NCBI GenBank assembly: GCA_024400895.1
Contig: JAKSMA010000010.1
Coordinates: forward strand, 1 to 22,588
DNA from: Muribaculaceae bacterium
GTDB lineage: Bacteria > Bacteroidota > Bacteroidia > Bacteroidales > Muribaculaceae
Length of the DNA: 22,588 bases
Direction of reading: 5' to 3'
Under the pieces are notes generated by a model. That model worked only from the letters and a program-made list of their open reading frames with translations. It was not told where the DNA came from and did no database searches. Positions 8,008 through 15,648 of the stretch are shown here, piece after piece; position 1 is the first letter of the stretch, and the number at the start of each line of letters is the position of its first letter. The translations under genes were made by a program, and so were the position numbers.

Positions 8008-8631
8008 ATGTTATCAAAAAGAAGTAAAGAAATCATTTTCAACCCATTCTCAAAAGAGAATCCTGTACTTGTGCAGGTGTTGGGTATCTGCTCCACTTTG
8101 GCGGTAACAGTGAGTCTCGAACCTGCCATCGTAATGAGCATCTCAGTAATGGCGGTGTTGGCATTTGCCAATGTCATCATTTCACTGATGCGAAATACCA
8201 TTCCCACCACCATCCGCATTATTGTGCAATTGGTAGTGGTGGCTGCCCTCGTGATTATGGTGCAACAATTCCTGTTGGCCTTCAACTACGATGTGAGCAA
8301 AAAACTCTCAGTGTTCATCGGCCTGATTATCACCAACTGTATTCTGATGGGCCGTCTTGAAGCATTCGCTATGCATAACAAGCCATGGCCATCATTCCTC
8401 GATGGTATTGGCAACGGACTTGGCTATGGCATGGTGCTTGTGGTTGTTGGATTCTTCCGCGAACTTCTTGGCTCCGGCACATTACTTGGCTATCAAGTGA
8501 TTCCACAATGCGTTTATGATGCTGGCTATATGAACAACGGCTTGATGATTCTGCCTCCTATGGCGCTCATCGTTGTGGCATGTGTGATTTGGGTTCAACA
8601 CGCTCGCGATAAAGAACTACAAGAAAAATAA
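8008..8631 (+). CDS. nqrD: Na+-translocating NADH:quinone reductase subunit D
   Basis: NqrD is a small membrane subunit that forms, with NqrE, the symmetric core holding an iron centre between the two proteins. The 207-aa product has about six hydrophobic helices. The two Cys residues that ligate the metal in the family are present: Cys28 in LGICSTLAV and Cys111 in ITNCILMGR. GNGLGYGMVLVVVGFFREL (136-154) is a typical NqrD/RnfE segment. Asn-Pro-Val near residue 18 and RNTIP after the third helix also fit. Nothing is missing compared with the family. Confidence 0.95.
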   Translation: MLSKRSKEIIFNPFSKENPVLVQVLGICSTLAVTVSLEPAIVMSISVMAVLAFANVIISLMRNTIPTTIRIIVQLVVVAALVIMVQQFLLAFNYDVSKKLSVFIGLIITNCILMGRLEAFAMHNKPWPSFLDGIGNGLGYGMVLVVVGFFRELLGSGTLLGYQVIPQCVYDAGYMNNGLMILPPMALIVVACVIWVQHARDKELQEK

Positions 8632-8666
8632 CCGAATAGTAACATCCTAAAATATCACAAAAAGAA

Positions 8667-9281
8667 ATGGAAGAACTAAATCTTTTCGTAAAATCGATTT
8701 TTGTCGACAACATGATATTTGCCTACTTCTTGGGTATGTGCTCTTATTTGGCAGTATCCAAGAATGTAAAGACTGCGTTCGGTCTGGGGTTGGCTGTTAC
8801 ATTCATGCTGGTAGTAACATTGCCACTCAACTATTTGCTCGACAAATACATTCTTCAACCAGGTGCTCTTGCATGGCTGGGCGAAGACCTTAAAGATGTA
8901 GACCTCAGCTTCTTGGGGCTCATCATGTTTATTGCAGTCATTGCATCAGCCACACAACTTGTGGAAATGGCTGTGGAAAAATTCTCACCAAGCCTCTACA
9001 ACTCACTTGGCATCTTCTTGCCTCTAATCGCTGTGAACTGCGCAATCCTTGGTGGCGCACTGTTCATGCAACAGAAAGACTTCGGCAGCGCACTCACTGC
9101 AAGCATCTATGGTGCAGGCTCTGGCATTGGCTGGGTCCTCGCTATTGTCGGACTTGCGGCAATTCGCGAAAAATTGGCATACAGCAATGTGCCTAAGCCA
9201 TTAAGAGGCATCGGTATCACATTTATTATTACTGGTCTCATGGGTATTGCATTCATGAGCTTCCTGGGCATTAAATTATAA
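8667..9281 (+). CDS. nqrE: Na+-translocating NADH:quinone reductase subunit E
   Basis: NqrE pairs with NqrD in the membrane core of Na+-NQR. The 204-aa protein is almost entirely hydrophobic, with six predicted helices and no large soluble part. Metal-binding Cys residues are in the expected places: Cys25 in [10 protein letters not shown] and Cys125 in AVNCAILGG. The N-terminal [18 protein letters not shown] and C-terminal [17 protein letters not shown] stretches are characteristic of NqrE. It lies 35 bp after nqrD and 10 bp before nqrF, so all six genes probably share one transcript. Confidence 0.95.
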   Translation: MEELNLFVKSIFVDNMIFAYFLGMCSYLAVSKNVKTAFGLGLAVTFMLVVTLPLNYLLDKYILQPGALAWLGEDLKDVDLSFLGLIMFIAVIASATQLVEMAVEKFSPSLYNSLGIFLPLIAVNCAILGGALFMQQKDFGSALTASIYGAGSGIGWVLAIVGLAAIREKLAYSNVPKPLRGIGITFIITGLMGIAFMSFLGIKL

Positions 9282-9291
9282 CGACATCATC

Positions 9292-10575
9292 ATGATTCTG
9301 ATAAATTCTACAGGTCTTACTGTTGCAGCCAGCGCCATTATCTTTCTTGTTATCACGCTGCTGCTCGTGGTTTTGCTCTTAGTGGCAAAACACTATCTGG
9401 TGCCTTCTGGCAAAGTTAAAATCGACATCAATGGTGGTAAACGCCAATTGGAAGTAAACACAGGCTCTTCACTTCTCGGCACACTCCACGAAGGCGGGGT
9501 AATGCTTTCAAGTGCGTGTGGTGGTAAGGGTAGCTGCGGACAATGCAAAGTGCAAGTTATGGAAGGTGGCGGCGAAATCCTCCCTACCGAAAAAGTGCAC
9601 TTCTCACGCAAAGAACAACAAGCCCACTGGCGCTTGGGATGCCAAGTAAAAGTAAAAGACAACATGAGTATTCAAGTTCCCGATTCAGTGCTTGAAGTTA
9701 AGGAATACGAATGTACAGTGGTCAGCAATAAGTTGGTGTCATCATTCATCAAAGAATTCATTGTTGCACTTCCAGAGGGTGCACATATGGACTTCATCCC
9801 TCGTAGTTACGCTCAAATTCGCATCCCTGAATTTGAAATGAGCTACGATGCCGATATCGACAAAGAGTCGCTCGGAGAATATCTCCCAACATGGGAACAA
9901 TATAATATGTTCTCACTCAAGTGCAAAAATACCGAACCTACTGTGAGAGCCTATTCTATGGCAAACTACCCAGCAGAGGGCGACCGCTTTATGCTCACTG
10001 TTCGTATTGCCACACCTCCATTCAAGCCAAAGCCAGAAGTAGGTTTCCAAGATGTCATGCCTGGTATCGCATCAAGCTACATCTTCACTCTGAAACCAGG
10101 CGACAAGGTGATAATGAGTGGACCTTACGGTGACTTCCACCCTATTTTTGACTCAAAGAAGGAAATGATCTGGATTGGTGGCGGTGCTGGTATGGCTCCA
10201 CTGCGTGCACAAATTATGCATATGACCAAAACCCTTCAATGCCGCGACCGCGAAATGCACTATTTCTATGGTGCACGTTCATTGAGTGAAGTGTTCTACC
10301 TCGAAGACTTCCTTGAAATTGAAAAAGAATTCCCGAACTTCCACTTCCATTTGGCACTCGACCGTCCTGACCCCGTTGCCGATAAAGCAGGTGTTAAATA
10401 CACTGCCGGTTTCGTTGCTCCAGTTCTTCGCGACACCTATCTCGGAAACCACGAAGCACCCGAAGACTGCGAATACTACATGTGCGGTCCAGCAATGATG
10501 AGCAAGACAGTGAATGATGTGCTCTATTCACTTGGCGTGGACCCAGAGTCAATTCACTACGACAATTTCGGTTAA
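9292..10575 (+). CDS. nqrF: Na+-translocating NADH:quinone reductase subunit F (NADH-oxidising)
   Basis: NqrF takes electrons from NADH into FAD and a 2Fe-2S cluster and starts electron flow through Na+-NQR. The 427-aa protein has an N-terminal membrane helix (about 8-31), a ferredoxin domain with cluster ligands Cys76, Cys82, Cys85 and Cys117, then a ferredoxin-reductase-type FAD domain with RAYS (219-222), and an NADH domain with IGGGAGMAPLR (295-305) and CGPAMM (398-403). The C-terminus ends in Phe-Gly, as in other NqrF proteins. All cofactor motifs are intact. It is the last nqr gene and is followed by a strong terminator. Confidence 0.96.
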   Translation: MILINSTGLTVAASAIIFLVITLLLVVLLLVAKHYLVPSGKVKIDINGGKRQLEVNTGSSLLGTLHEGGVMLSSACGGKGSCGQCKVQVMEGGGEILPTEKVHFSRKEQQAHWRLGCQVKVKDNMSIQVPDSVLEVKEYECTVVSNKLVSSFIKEFIVALPEGAHMDFIPRSYAQIRIPEFEMSYDADIDKESLGEYLPTWEQYNMFSLKCKNTEPTVRAYSMANYPAEGDRFMLTVRIATPPFKPKPEVGFQDVMPGIASSYIFTLKPGDKVIMSGPYGDFHPIFDSKKEMIWIGGGAGMAPLRAQIMHMTKTLQCRDREMHYFYGARSLSEVFYLEDFLEIEKEFPNFHFHLALDRPDPVADKAGVKYTAGFVAPVLRDTYLGNHEAPEDCEYYMCGPAMMSKTVNDVLYSLGVDPESIHYDNFG

Positions 10576-10602
10576 TACACATTAATAAATATCACAGTTA
10601 TC

Positions 10603-10642
10603 AGCAGAGCCAAATATTCTTTATTTGGCTCTGCTTTTTTTT
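10603..10642 (+). terminator. Rho-independent terminator of the nqr operon
   Basis: A perfect 14-bp stem, AGCAGAGCCAAATA (10603-10616) with TATTTGGCTCTGCT (10622-10635), encloses a 5-nt loop and is followed directly by a run of eight T (10635-10642). It sits 27 bp past the nqrF stop. Confidence 0.95.
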
Positions 10643-10716
10643 AAACCTTATAGCATTAATAATGTCTCTTTAGTGAAGTTTAATAAAAAAAGTTATTCTA
10701 TTTCGGGAAAAACATT

Positions 10717-10724
10717 TAATTTTG
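10717..10724 (+). promoter_or_regulatory. Putative -7 box (TAATTTTG) for the 10750-13009 unit
   Basis: TAATTTTG fits TAnnTTTG exactly, 25 bp before the ATG at 10750 and after the nqr terminator, so a new transcript can start here. No clear -33 TTTG is present. Confidence 0.5.
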
Positions 10725-10749
10725 AAACCGTAATAATAATTTAGGAGTC

Positions 10750-11373
10750 ATGAAACATTTATTGCTCACATTATTAGTCATCATGTCAGCCTCACTTTGC
10801 TTTGCCAAAGAAGGTGAAGTGATTCTCACTCGTTACTATACCCAGAACGAGAATAACATCATTCCCAAGAAAACCGACCAATTCCAGGTGCAAAACATAG
10901 CTCTTTCTACCAATGAAAGTGTACAAGAAGTGGTTTCTGCAATCAACCAGATGGTTAGCACAATCAATGAAGAAGATTTTGAGCATTATGTGTTTTCACT
11001 ATATGTGTATCTTGACAGCAACAACAGCTATAGCCTGCAGATTGAGGCACACGACCCAATGAACGATCCGAAAGAGCTACGCGACAATATGCTCGGGGTA
11101 GCAAAAATTGGATATCGATATTTCATAGTGCAAAAAATGCCAGCATTAGAAACGCTGCAAAAACAACTTTTCGTGAAATCAAAAGGCAAGACCAAATTTA
11201 TAAGAGAATTTGAATTGGTGCAATTCCCACGAAAAGAGACTCGCACATCGTTGGCCGCAGATTTAAACAACGGAACACTTCATATTAAGGAATTTGAAGT
11301 TTGTAACATCAACAAATTGGAGAATCCCAGTGATGGTGTAGAGGCAGAATTAGATTACAACAAATCAAAATAA
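10750..11373 (+). CDS. Secreted protein of unknown function
   Basis: I do not recognise this 207-aa protein. A clear signal peptide covers residues 1-19 (basic MKH, hydrophobic core LLLTLLVIMSASL, cleavage after CFA). There is no lipobox, so it is probably periplasmic. The mature part is mixed alpha/beta, rich in Asn, Glu and Lys, with no Cys until Cys187 and no obvious catalytic motif. The segment at about 62-105, containing EVVSAINQMVSTINEEDFEHYVF in sense, looks helical followed by beta strands. It is the first gene of a likely three-gene unit, 11 bp before the kinase-like gene, with a TAnnTTTG box upstream. A structural or binding role is as likely as an enzymatic one. Confidence 0.7.
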   Translation: MKHLLLTLLVIMSASLCFAKEGEVILTRYYTQNENNIIPKKTDQFQVQNIALSTNESVQEVVSAINQMVSTINEEDFEHYVFSLYVYLDSNNSYSLQIEAHDPMNDPKELRDNMLGVAKIGYRYFIVQKMPALETLQKQLFVKSKGKTKFIREFELVQFPRKETRTSLAADLNNGTLHIKEFEVCNINKLENPSDGVEAELDYNKSK

Positions 11374-11384
11374 ATTACACCTAT

Positions 11385-12017
11385 ATGCAAAAAAACACAT
11401 ATGTTATAGCAATAGGTCGCCAATTCGGATGTGGCGGCAGAGAGATTGGCAAAATGGTGGCAGATAAACTCGGCATTGCCTACTATGACAGTGAGTTGCT
11501 TATCGAAACAGCAAAAAATAGCGGTTTAGCTCAAGAGTATTTTGAAGCAAAAGACGAAAAAACTCCAACATTTTTCTCTGGTATATTATCATTAACGTTA
11601 GGATTTAATTCTGGTACTTACTTGATGAGTAACTCTCCTCTCAACGAGGACAGCATCTACAGAGCTCAAAGCGAAGTTATCACCCAGATAGCCGACCGCG
11701 GGCCATGCGTAATCGTAGGTCGCACAGCCGATTACATCCTTCGAAACCATTGCAAAGTGATTAGTATCTTCCTTCATGCCACAATGTCTGACAGGGTGAA
11801 TCGAATTATATCACGCGGTGATTGCAAAACAAAAAAGGAGGCGATGGCACGTGCAGAAAAAACAAACAAAATGCGTGCGAGTTACTATAATTTCTACACC
11901 GACAAGAAATGGGGCGATGCTGAGACCTACGACCTTTGTGTGAACTCAAGCATTTTAGGGGACAAAGGGACAGCCGACTTCATTGTTGATTACGTTTCTA
12001 AAGTAATAAACCCATGA
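11385..12017 (+). CDS. Cytidylate-kinase-like P-loop protein
   Basis: The 210-aa protein belongs to the cytidylate-kinase-like family that is distinct from the housekeeping Cmk. Its N-terminus, VIAIGRQFGCGGREIGK (about 7-23), is the family form of the P-loop, with Cys16 where Ser is usual, and lacks a classical GKS/T. Other landmarks are IAYYDSELL (31-39), a VIVGRTADYILR strand-turn-helix (109-120), and a basic lid-like region with RIISRGDCKTKKEAMARAEK (140-159). Members may phosphorylate nucleotides, but substrates are mostly untested. Residues 55-90 are less conserved-looking and hydrophobic (FFSGILSLTLGF). The stop overlaps the next start as ATGA (12014-12017), indicating translational coupling with the zinc-ribbon gene. 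Confidence 0.8.
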   Translation: MQKNTYVIAIGRQFGCGGREIGKMVADKLGIAYYDSELLIETAKNSGLAQEYFEAKDEKTPTFFSGILSLTLGFNSGTYLMSNSPLNEDSIYRAQSEVITQIADRGPCVIVGRTADYILRNHCKVISIFLHATMSDRVNRIISRGDCKTKKEAMARAEKTNKMRASYYNFYTDKKWGDAETYDLCVNSSILGDKGTADFIVDYVSKVINP

Positions 12018-13009
12018 GCGAATTTTGCAACTACTGTGGAGCCCATATTGCATCCAATGATGTCGTATGCCCTGTTTGTGGCATGCCGACAGTGCATGCG
12101 CCACACTCTGATGACAAAAAATTTTGGGAAGAGGAACAAGAATCCACTCCCCCAGCATTCAATGGCCAAGAGTTTGAAGAGTCTCAACAAAACGATGGTA
12201 TTACAGAGCAAAACACATCAAATACAAACGAAATAGAATATGGTGCACCCACACCACCGCCCTATCAAGAAACTGCAGGCTCTGCAGAGAGACCAAATGC
12301 CCAAACTCCGTATGAAGAACCAACACCACCAAGATATCATCACGTAGAGGCACAAAGAAAAAAAGAAGTTAGCAAAGTAATGCTTGTCGCTGCAGTGGTC
12401 ATTGTGTTAGCTATAATACTTATCGGATATCTCGCCGTAAAGAAAAGCATTGCCAATAACAATCATGATTCCGAATTCGTTTCAGAAGAGCAACAAGAAG
12501 AGGCTGCACCAGGCGTTACAATTCAAGAAATAACTGGTGCGGAAGCCGACTCCATCATGAAAATGCACATGGCAGAGATGGAGAGAATGGAACAAATGAT
12601 GGAAGAAATGATGGAATCTGACCCATTTGAAGAATTCAAAAGAATGGAAAGCATGATGGGCGACGACTGGGAGTCGGCACCAACAACTCAACCACAACAA
12701 AAACCGAAGGCTTCAACACCAAGCAAAATACAACTTGTTGGAAAAATCGGGAAGGAAAACTACATCATGGTGCTTAACGCAAAAGACCAAAACAATATCA
12801 CAGGCACTGCAGCAACTGTGGAAAATGGGAAAGAGAAATCTCAGTTTCATCTCTTGGGAATTGGAAGCGGCAGAGATTTAACTGTTTCGGTTTATGACTC
12901 AAAAAATAAAATCGTAGGCACCCTGACAGGCACCTACGATGGCTATATGTTTACTGGAGTGTTTACAACCGATGACAATGAAACACAATTCAGATTAATG
13001 GCTCAGTGA
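12014..13009 (+). CDS. Zinc-ribbon membrane protein with Met-rich linker
   Basis: This 331-aa protein has a clear architecture but no function I can name. Residues 1-25 form a zinc ribbon (Cys5, Cys8, Cys19, Cys22). A Pro/Glu/Asn-rich disordered stretch (35-112) leads to one transmembrane helix (about 122-142). A segment at 182-215 has 12 Met among 34 residues mixed with Glu, suggesting an amphipathic helix or metal binding. After a Gln/Pro/Lys linker, a beta-rich C-terminal domain (about 237-331) repeats GTxTG-like turns (NITGTAATV, IVGTLTGTYDGYMFTGVF). The ribbon should be cytoplasmic and the C-terminal domain periplasmic. It is coupled to the kinase-like gene by a 4-bp overlap and ends 2 bp from the convergent phosphatase gene. 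Confidence 0.75.
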   Translation: MSEFCNYCGAHIASNDVVCPVCGMPTVHAPHSDDKKFWEEEQESTPPAFNGQEFEESQQNDGITEQNTSNTNEIEYGAPTPPPYQETAGSAERPNAQTPYEEPTPPRYHHVEAQRKKEVSKVMLVAAVVIVLAIILIGYLAVKKSIANNNHDSEFVSEEQQEEAAPGVTIQEITGAEADSIMKMHMAEMERMEQMMEEMMESDPFEEFKRMESMMGDDWESAPTTQPQQKPKASTPSKIQLVGKIGKENYIMVLNAKDQNNITGTAATVENGKEKSQFHLLGIGSGRDLTVSVYDSKNKIVGTLTGTYDGYMFTGVFTTDDNETQFRLMAQ

Positions 13010-13011
13010 AT

Positions 13012-13749
13012 TTAAATCACTTCGTCGTTAATGATTCGTCCTTGTAATTTCTCTGATATTTTACGCCATTCTTTGCTTCGCAGATAGTCTTTAATAATTT
13101 CTGCGTGCTCTAAATGGTGCATATCTGATCCAAGCATGTCCACCATTCCATTCTTTACAAGCCAGTTGGCTGTATCTCGAGCACTACTACCGAAATAGCC
13201 AGTGAACGACAATATATTAATTTGGAATTTCAGGTTGGTGTTATGCATCTTTTCATAGCGTTCTCTATTATGTGCCCAATATGGATAACGCTCTGGGTGA
13301 GCAAGAATTGGCTTATATCCCTTACACATTAAATCGAACATCATCTGGTCGGAGCCAATAAGTTCTTGAACAAATGAATTTTCAAGAAGGATATAGTTTC
13401 CCGGCATCGGGATGATATGACCAGCAGCATATTCTTTTTGCCAATAATCATCTATTCGATATTCTGCAGAAAGATGCATTTCAATATCCAAACCAGCCTC
13501 ATCTACAGCCGCTTTAAAAGTGTCGAAAGCTGCTTGCAAAGTTTCAGGAGTATTTTCAAACGTTTCGGAAGTAACATGAGATGTGAGAATCACACGATCA
13601 ATTCCCATATCCATATCAGCTTTCAACAATTCAATACCATTTTGAATATTTTTAGCGCCGTGATCCACACCTGGCAAGATGTGGCAATGAACATCTGTAT
13701 GATAAAAGAGTTTTACATCCTCCTTCTTTTTTCTGAAAAAATTAAACAT
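13012..13749 (-). CDS. CpsB/YwqE-type PHP-domain tyrosine phosphatase
   Basis: The 245-aa protein resembles metal-dependent PHP phosphatases that dephosphorylate bacterial tyrosine kinases controlling capsule or exopolysaccharide. Motifs in order are TDVHCHILPGVDHGAK (18-33) with metal ligands His21 and His23, a SAEYRIDD glutamate motif, ILAHPERYPYW, and GSDMHH near the C-terminus. The first motif usually ends in Asp-Asp-Gly; here residue 30 is His (GAT CAC GGC), a one-base difference from Asp. No tyrosine kinase or polysaccharide genes lie nearby, so it is a stand-alone copy. It has its own promoter (TTTG, 21 bp, TACCTTTG) and converges on the zinc-ribbon gene with a 2-bp gap. Confidence 0.87.
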   Translation of the reverse strand: MFNFFRKKKEDVKLFYHTDVHCHILPGVDHGAKNIQNGIELLKADMDMGIDRVILTSHVTSETFENTPETLQAAFDTFKAAVDEAGLDIEMHLSAEYRIDDYWQKEYAAGHIIPMPGNYILLENSFVQELIGSDQMMFDLMCKGYKPILAHPERYPYWAHNRERYEKMHNTNLKFQINILSFTGYFGSSARDTANWLVKNGMVDMLGSDMHHLEHAEIIKDYLRSKEWRKISEKLQGRIINDEVI

Positions 13750-13777
13750 AGTAGTTTTTGAAGCTTAAATGACACTA

Positions 13778-13810
13778 CAAAGGTAATAATTTTTGCGGTA
13801 ACAGCACAAA
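13778..13810 (-). promoter_or_regulatory. Promoter of the CpsB-like gene
   Basis: On the minus strand TTTG (13810-13807) is followed after 21 bp by TACCTTTG (13785-13778), a good match to the Bacteroidota -33/-7 promoter, 28 bp before the ATG at 13749. Confidence 0.65.
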
Positions 13811-13837
13811 AAGGTATATAAAAACAAAAATAATCAC

Positions 13838-13845
13838 TAACTTTG
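13838..13845 (+). promoter_or_regulatory. Putative -7 box (TAACTTTG) for the secreted Cys/His gene
   Basis: TAACTTTG lies only 16 bp before the ATG at 13862, so the leader would be very short. It is divergent from the phosphatase promoter, and the two share a 112-bp spacer. Confidence 0.5.
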
Positions 13846-13861
13846 AAAGAAAAACAATTCT

Positions 13862-14899
13862 ATGATACGTAGAACCACAAAAATAATAATTCTGTTAGCC
13901 ATTTGCAGTTGCTTTTTAAGTATTTATGCTAAATGCGCAACAAGGAAGAGCAAACAACACAAAGCAATAGTCAACAAAACAGACACATTAAATGTGGAGT
14001 GGCAAAAAACAATCCTTGCCGCTATCGACTCATTCCCTTCACATGGCGGATATTACACTGGAGGTAAGCCTAACAATTTATTTGCCTCTACAACATGGCA
14101 AGGATTACATGCAGCATTTCAGATGACGAAAAATGACCGACGCCCCTATTTCAACCCAGCAAAAGCTCAGCCATCATTCTGCTCAAGTGCCACATATTCC
14201 GCACTCGTTAAAGCACTTACAATGTGGGACAAAAAAGGCGTGATTTCAACTAAGGCTTGGCGTAATATGAAACCTTATGTGGGAATTGTCGACGATATTA
14301 ACACAAAAGGAATTGGACAAAACGATGGTGAAGGTTTTTGGGGCAGAGCAAACGCCAACGGTCCATCTATTGGAGTTCTTATCAATGAATTAAAAGCCGG
14401 TTTCAGCTATACAGGCTTTCGTGGCGCCAAATCTCAACGAAATAAAGAAACTGAAACTGAAGAATATCTTAGCGATGAAGCATGGAGTTCACACCCTATA
14501 TGGGCACATGCTGTGAAAGGTGATTTCATGAAGATTTTCTGGGACCGCAACAGTAGCAAAGGCAAAGACTGTGGAGCCATTGTTGGATGCAACGATATAA
14601 AAGACGATGACCAGGAAGCTGGGCATAGTGTCATTTTCATGGGCTATACCCCCGACGGAAAAGTGACCTATTGGAGCAGCAATGGCCCTGGTGAACATCC
14701 AGAACACATGGGTTACAGCATTGGCACTTGCAACACAACCGACATCCAAAGCAATGTCATTACCCGCATCACTCATCCCGAAAGATTCAATGCAGTGAAA
14801 AATATCTCGCCTAAAGACATCAACCAATATCTTTACGACCTCAACGGAAACAAACACAGCACCACTGCCGAACTGAAAAAGCAATGTGGCATTAAATAA
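13862..14899 (+). CDS. Secreted protein with papain-like Cys/His pattern
   Basis: The 345-aa protein has a signal peptide (residues 1-23, ending SIYA) and a mature part rich in Gly, Asn, Trp and Ser. Cys107 stands at the start of a helix (SFCSSATYSALVKAL), His255 at the start of a strand (AGHSVIFMGY), and Asn274 follows soon after (YWSSNGPGEH). This order, Cys-helix, then His-strand, then a polar residue, is typical of papain-fold enzymes such as NlpC/P60 and CHAP amidases. Cys237 and Cys243 may form a disulphide. I infer a cell-wall or periplasmic amidase or peptidase, but the family is not recognised and activity is not shown. It is 8 bp upstream of the thioesterase gene, so the two may be co-transcribed. 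A possible lipobox at Cys25 (YAKC) does not fit well. Confidence 0.7.
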   Translation: MIRRTTKIIILLAICSCFLSIYAKCATRKSKQHKAIVNKTDTLNVEWQKTILAAIDSFPSHGGYYTGGKPNNLFASTTWQGLHAAFQMTKNDRRPYFNPAKAQPSFCSSATYSALVKALTMWDKKGVISTKAWRNMKPYVGIVDDINTKGIGQNDGEGFWGRANANGPSIGVLINELKAGFSYTGFRGAKSQRNKETETEEYLSDEAWSSHPIWAHAVKGDFMKIFWDRNSSKGKDCGAIVGCNDIKDDDQEAGHSVIFMGYTPDGKVTYWSSNGPGEHPEHMGYSIGTCNTTDIQSNVITRITHPERFNAVKNISPKDINQYLYDLNGNKHSTTAELKKQCGIK

Positions 14900-14907
14900 A
14901 AAAAGCA

Positions 14908-15648
14908 ATGGACAATATCAAAGAATACAGGCAAGAATATTTTTTAACAGCGGCAGAATGCAATCCCGAAAAAGAAATGCCGCTATCTCTTGTAATGACA
15001 AAAATCATAGAAATAGCCACTCTCCATGCCAATGCGTGGGGCGTAGGATATGCCAATATGATTGAGAATAACCAGGGTTGGGTACTGTCGCGCGTAACAG
15101 TGGAAATGAAGCGCTATCCAAAAGTGAATGAGCCATACACTTTTACAACGTGGATTGAAGATTACAATCGCCATTTCTCACAGCGTAACATGGAGATACA
15201 AGACCTTAACGGTGAGGTGATAGGCTATGTTCGCACCATTTAGATGGTTATCAACTTTGCCACAAGAGAAAGTGTAGACATCAGCCAATTAAGCTATATA
15301 CGCGAAAATATCAGCGACCACGAATGCCCTATCGCACCTCAAGGGCGACTTCGCCCCGTAGTGGATGGAAAGAGCTGCGACTACACATTTAAATATATGG
15401 ATTGCGATGTCAATCGACATGTCAACACTGTTAAATACCTCGATTTACTTCTCAACCAATTTTCTCTTGAAAAATTTGATAATGAATTTGTCAAGCGACT
15501 TGAAATCGCTTTCCAAAAAGAAACTCTCTACGGAACCACAGCACAGATCAATATCGACGATTCCGACCCAATGGATTGCAAGTTGTCAATCGATGTGGAA
15601 GGAACAAGCCATGTAAGGAGTAGAATCACATTTAGTCGGAGAGAATAG
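14908..15648 (+). pseudogene. Acyl-ACP thioesterase split by an in-frame TAG
   Basis: The two open pieces (14908-15243 and 15244-15648) are in the same frame and together match a Bacteroidota acyl-ACP thioesterase, an enzyme with two hotdog domains that releases fatty acids from acyl carrier protein. The frame is broken only by TAG at 15241-15243 (codon 112). Around it the protein reads GYVRTI-stop-MVINFATRESVDI; from memory of family members such as the Bacteroides thetaiotaomicron protein, this position is Trp (RSVWAMIN), so TGG to TAG explains it. The second part keeps the catalytic-looking DVNRHVN motif. An ATG follows the TAG at once, so re-initiation could make a separate C-terminal piece. 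No other lesion is visible, so the mutation is recent, a sequencing error, or tolerated. The final stop is also TAG, and the gene's end overlaps the convergent yigZ gene by 17 bp. Confidence 0.85.

Noticed and set aside
4680..10575. Rnf complex instead of Nqr
   Set aside because: NqrA and an NqrF with ferredoxin, FAD and NADH domains are present, the order is A-F, and there are no RnfB or RnfC proteins.
15241..15243. TAG reassigned to an amino acid in this organism
   Set aside because: The same gene also ends in TAG, no other internal TAG was found in the recognised genes, and most genes end in TAA; a point mutation is simpler.
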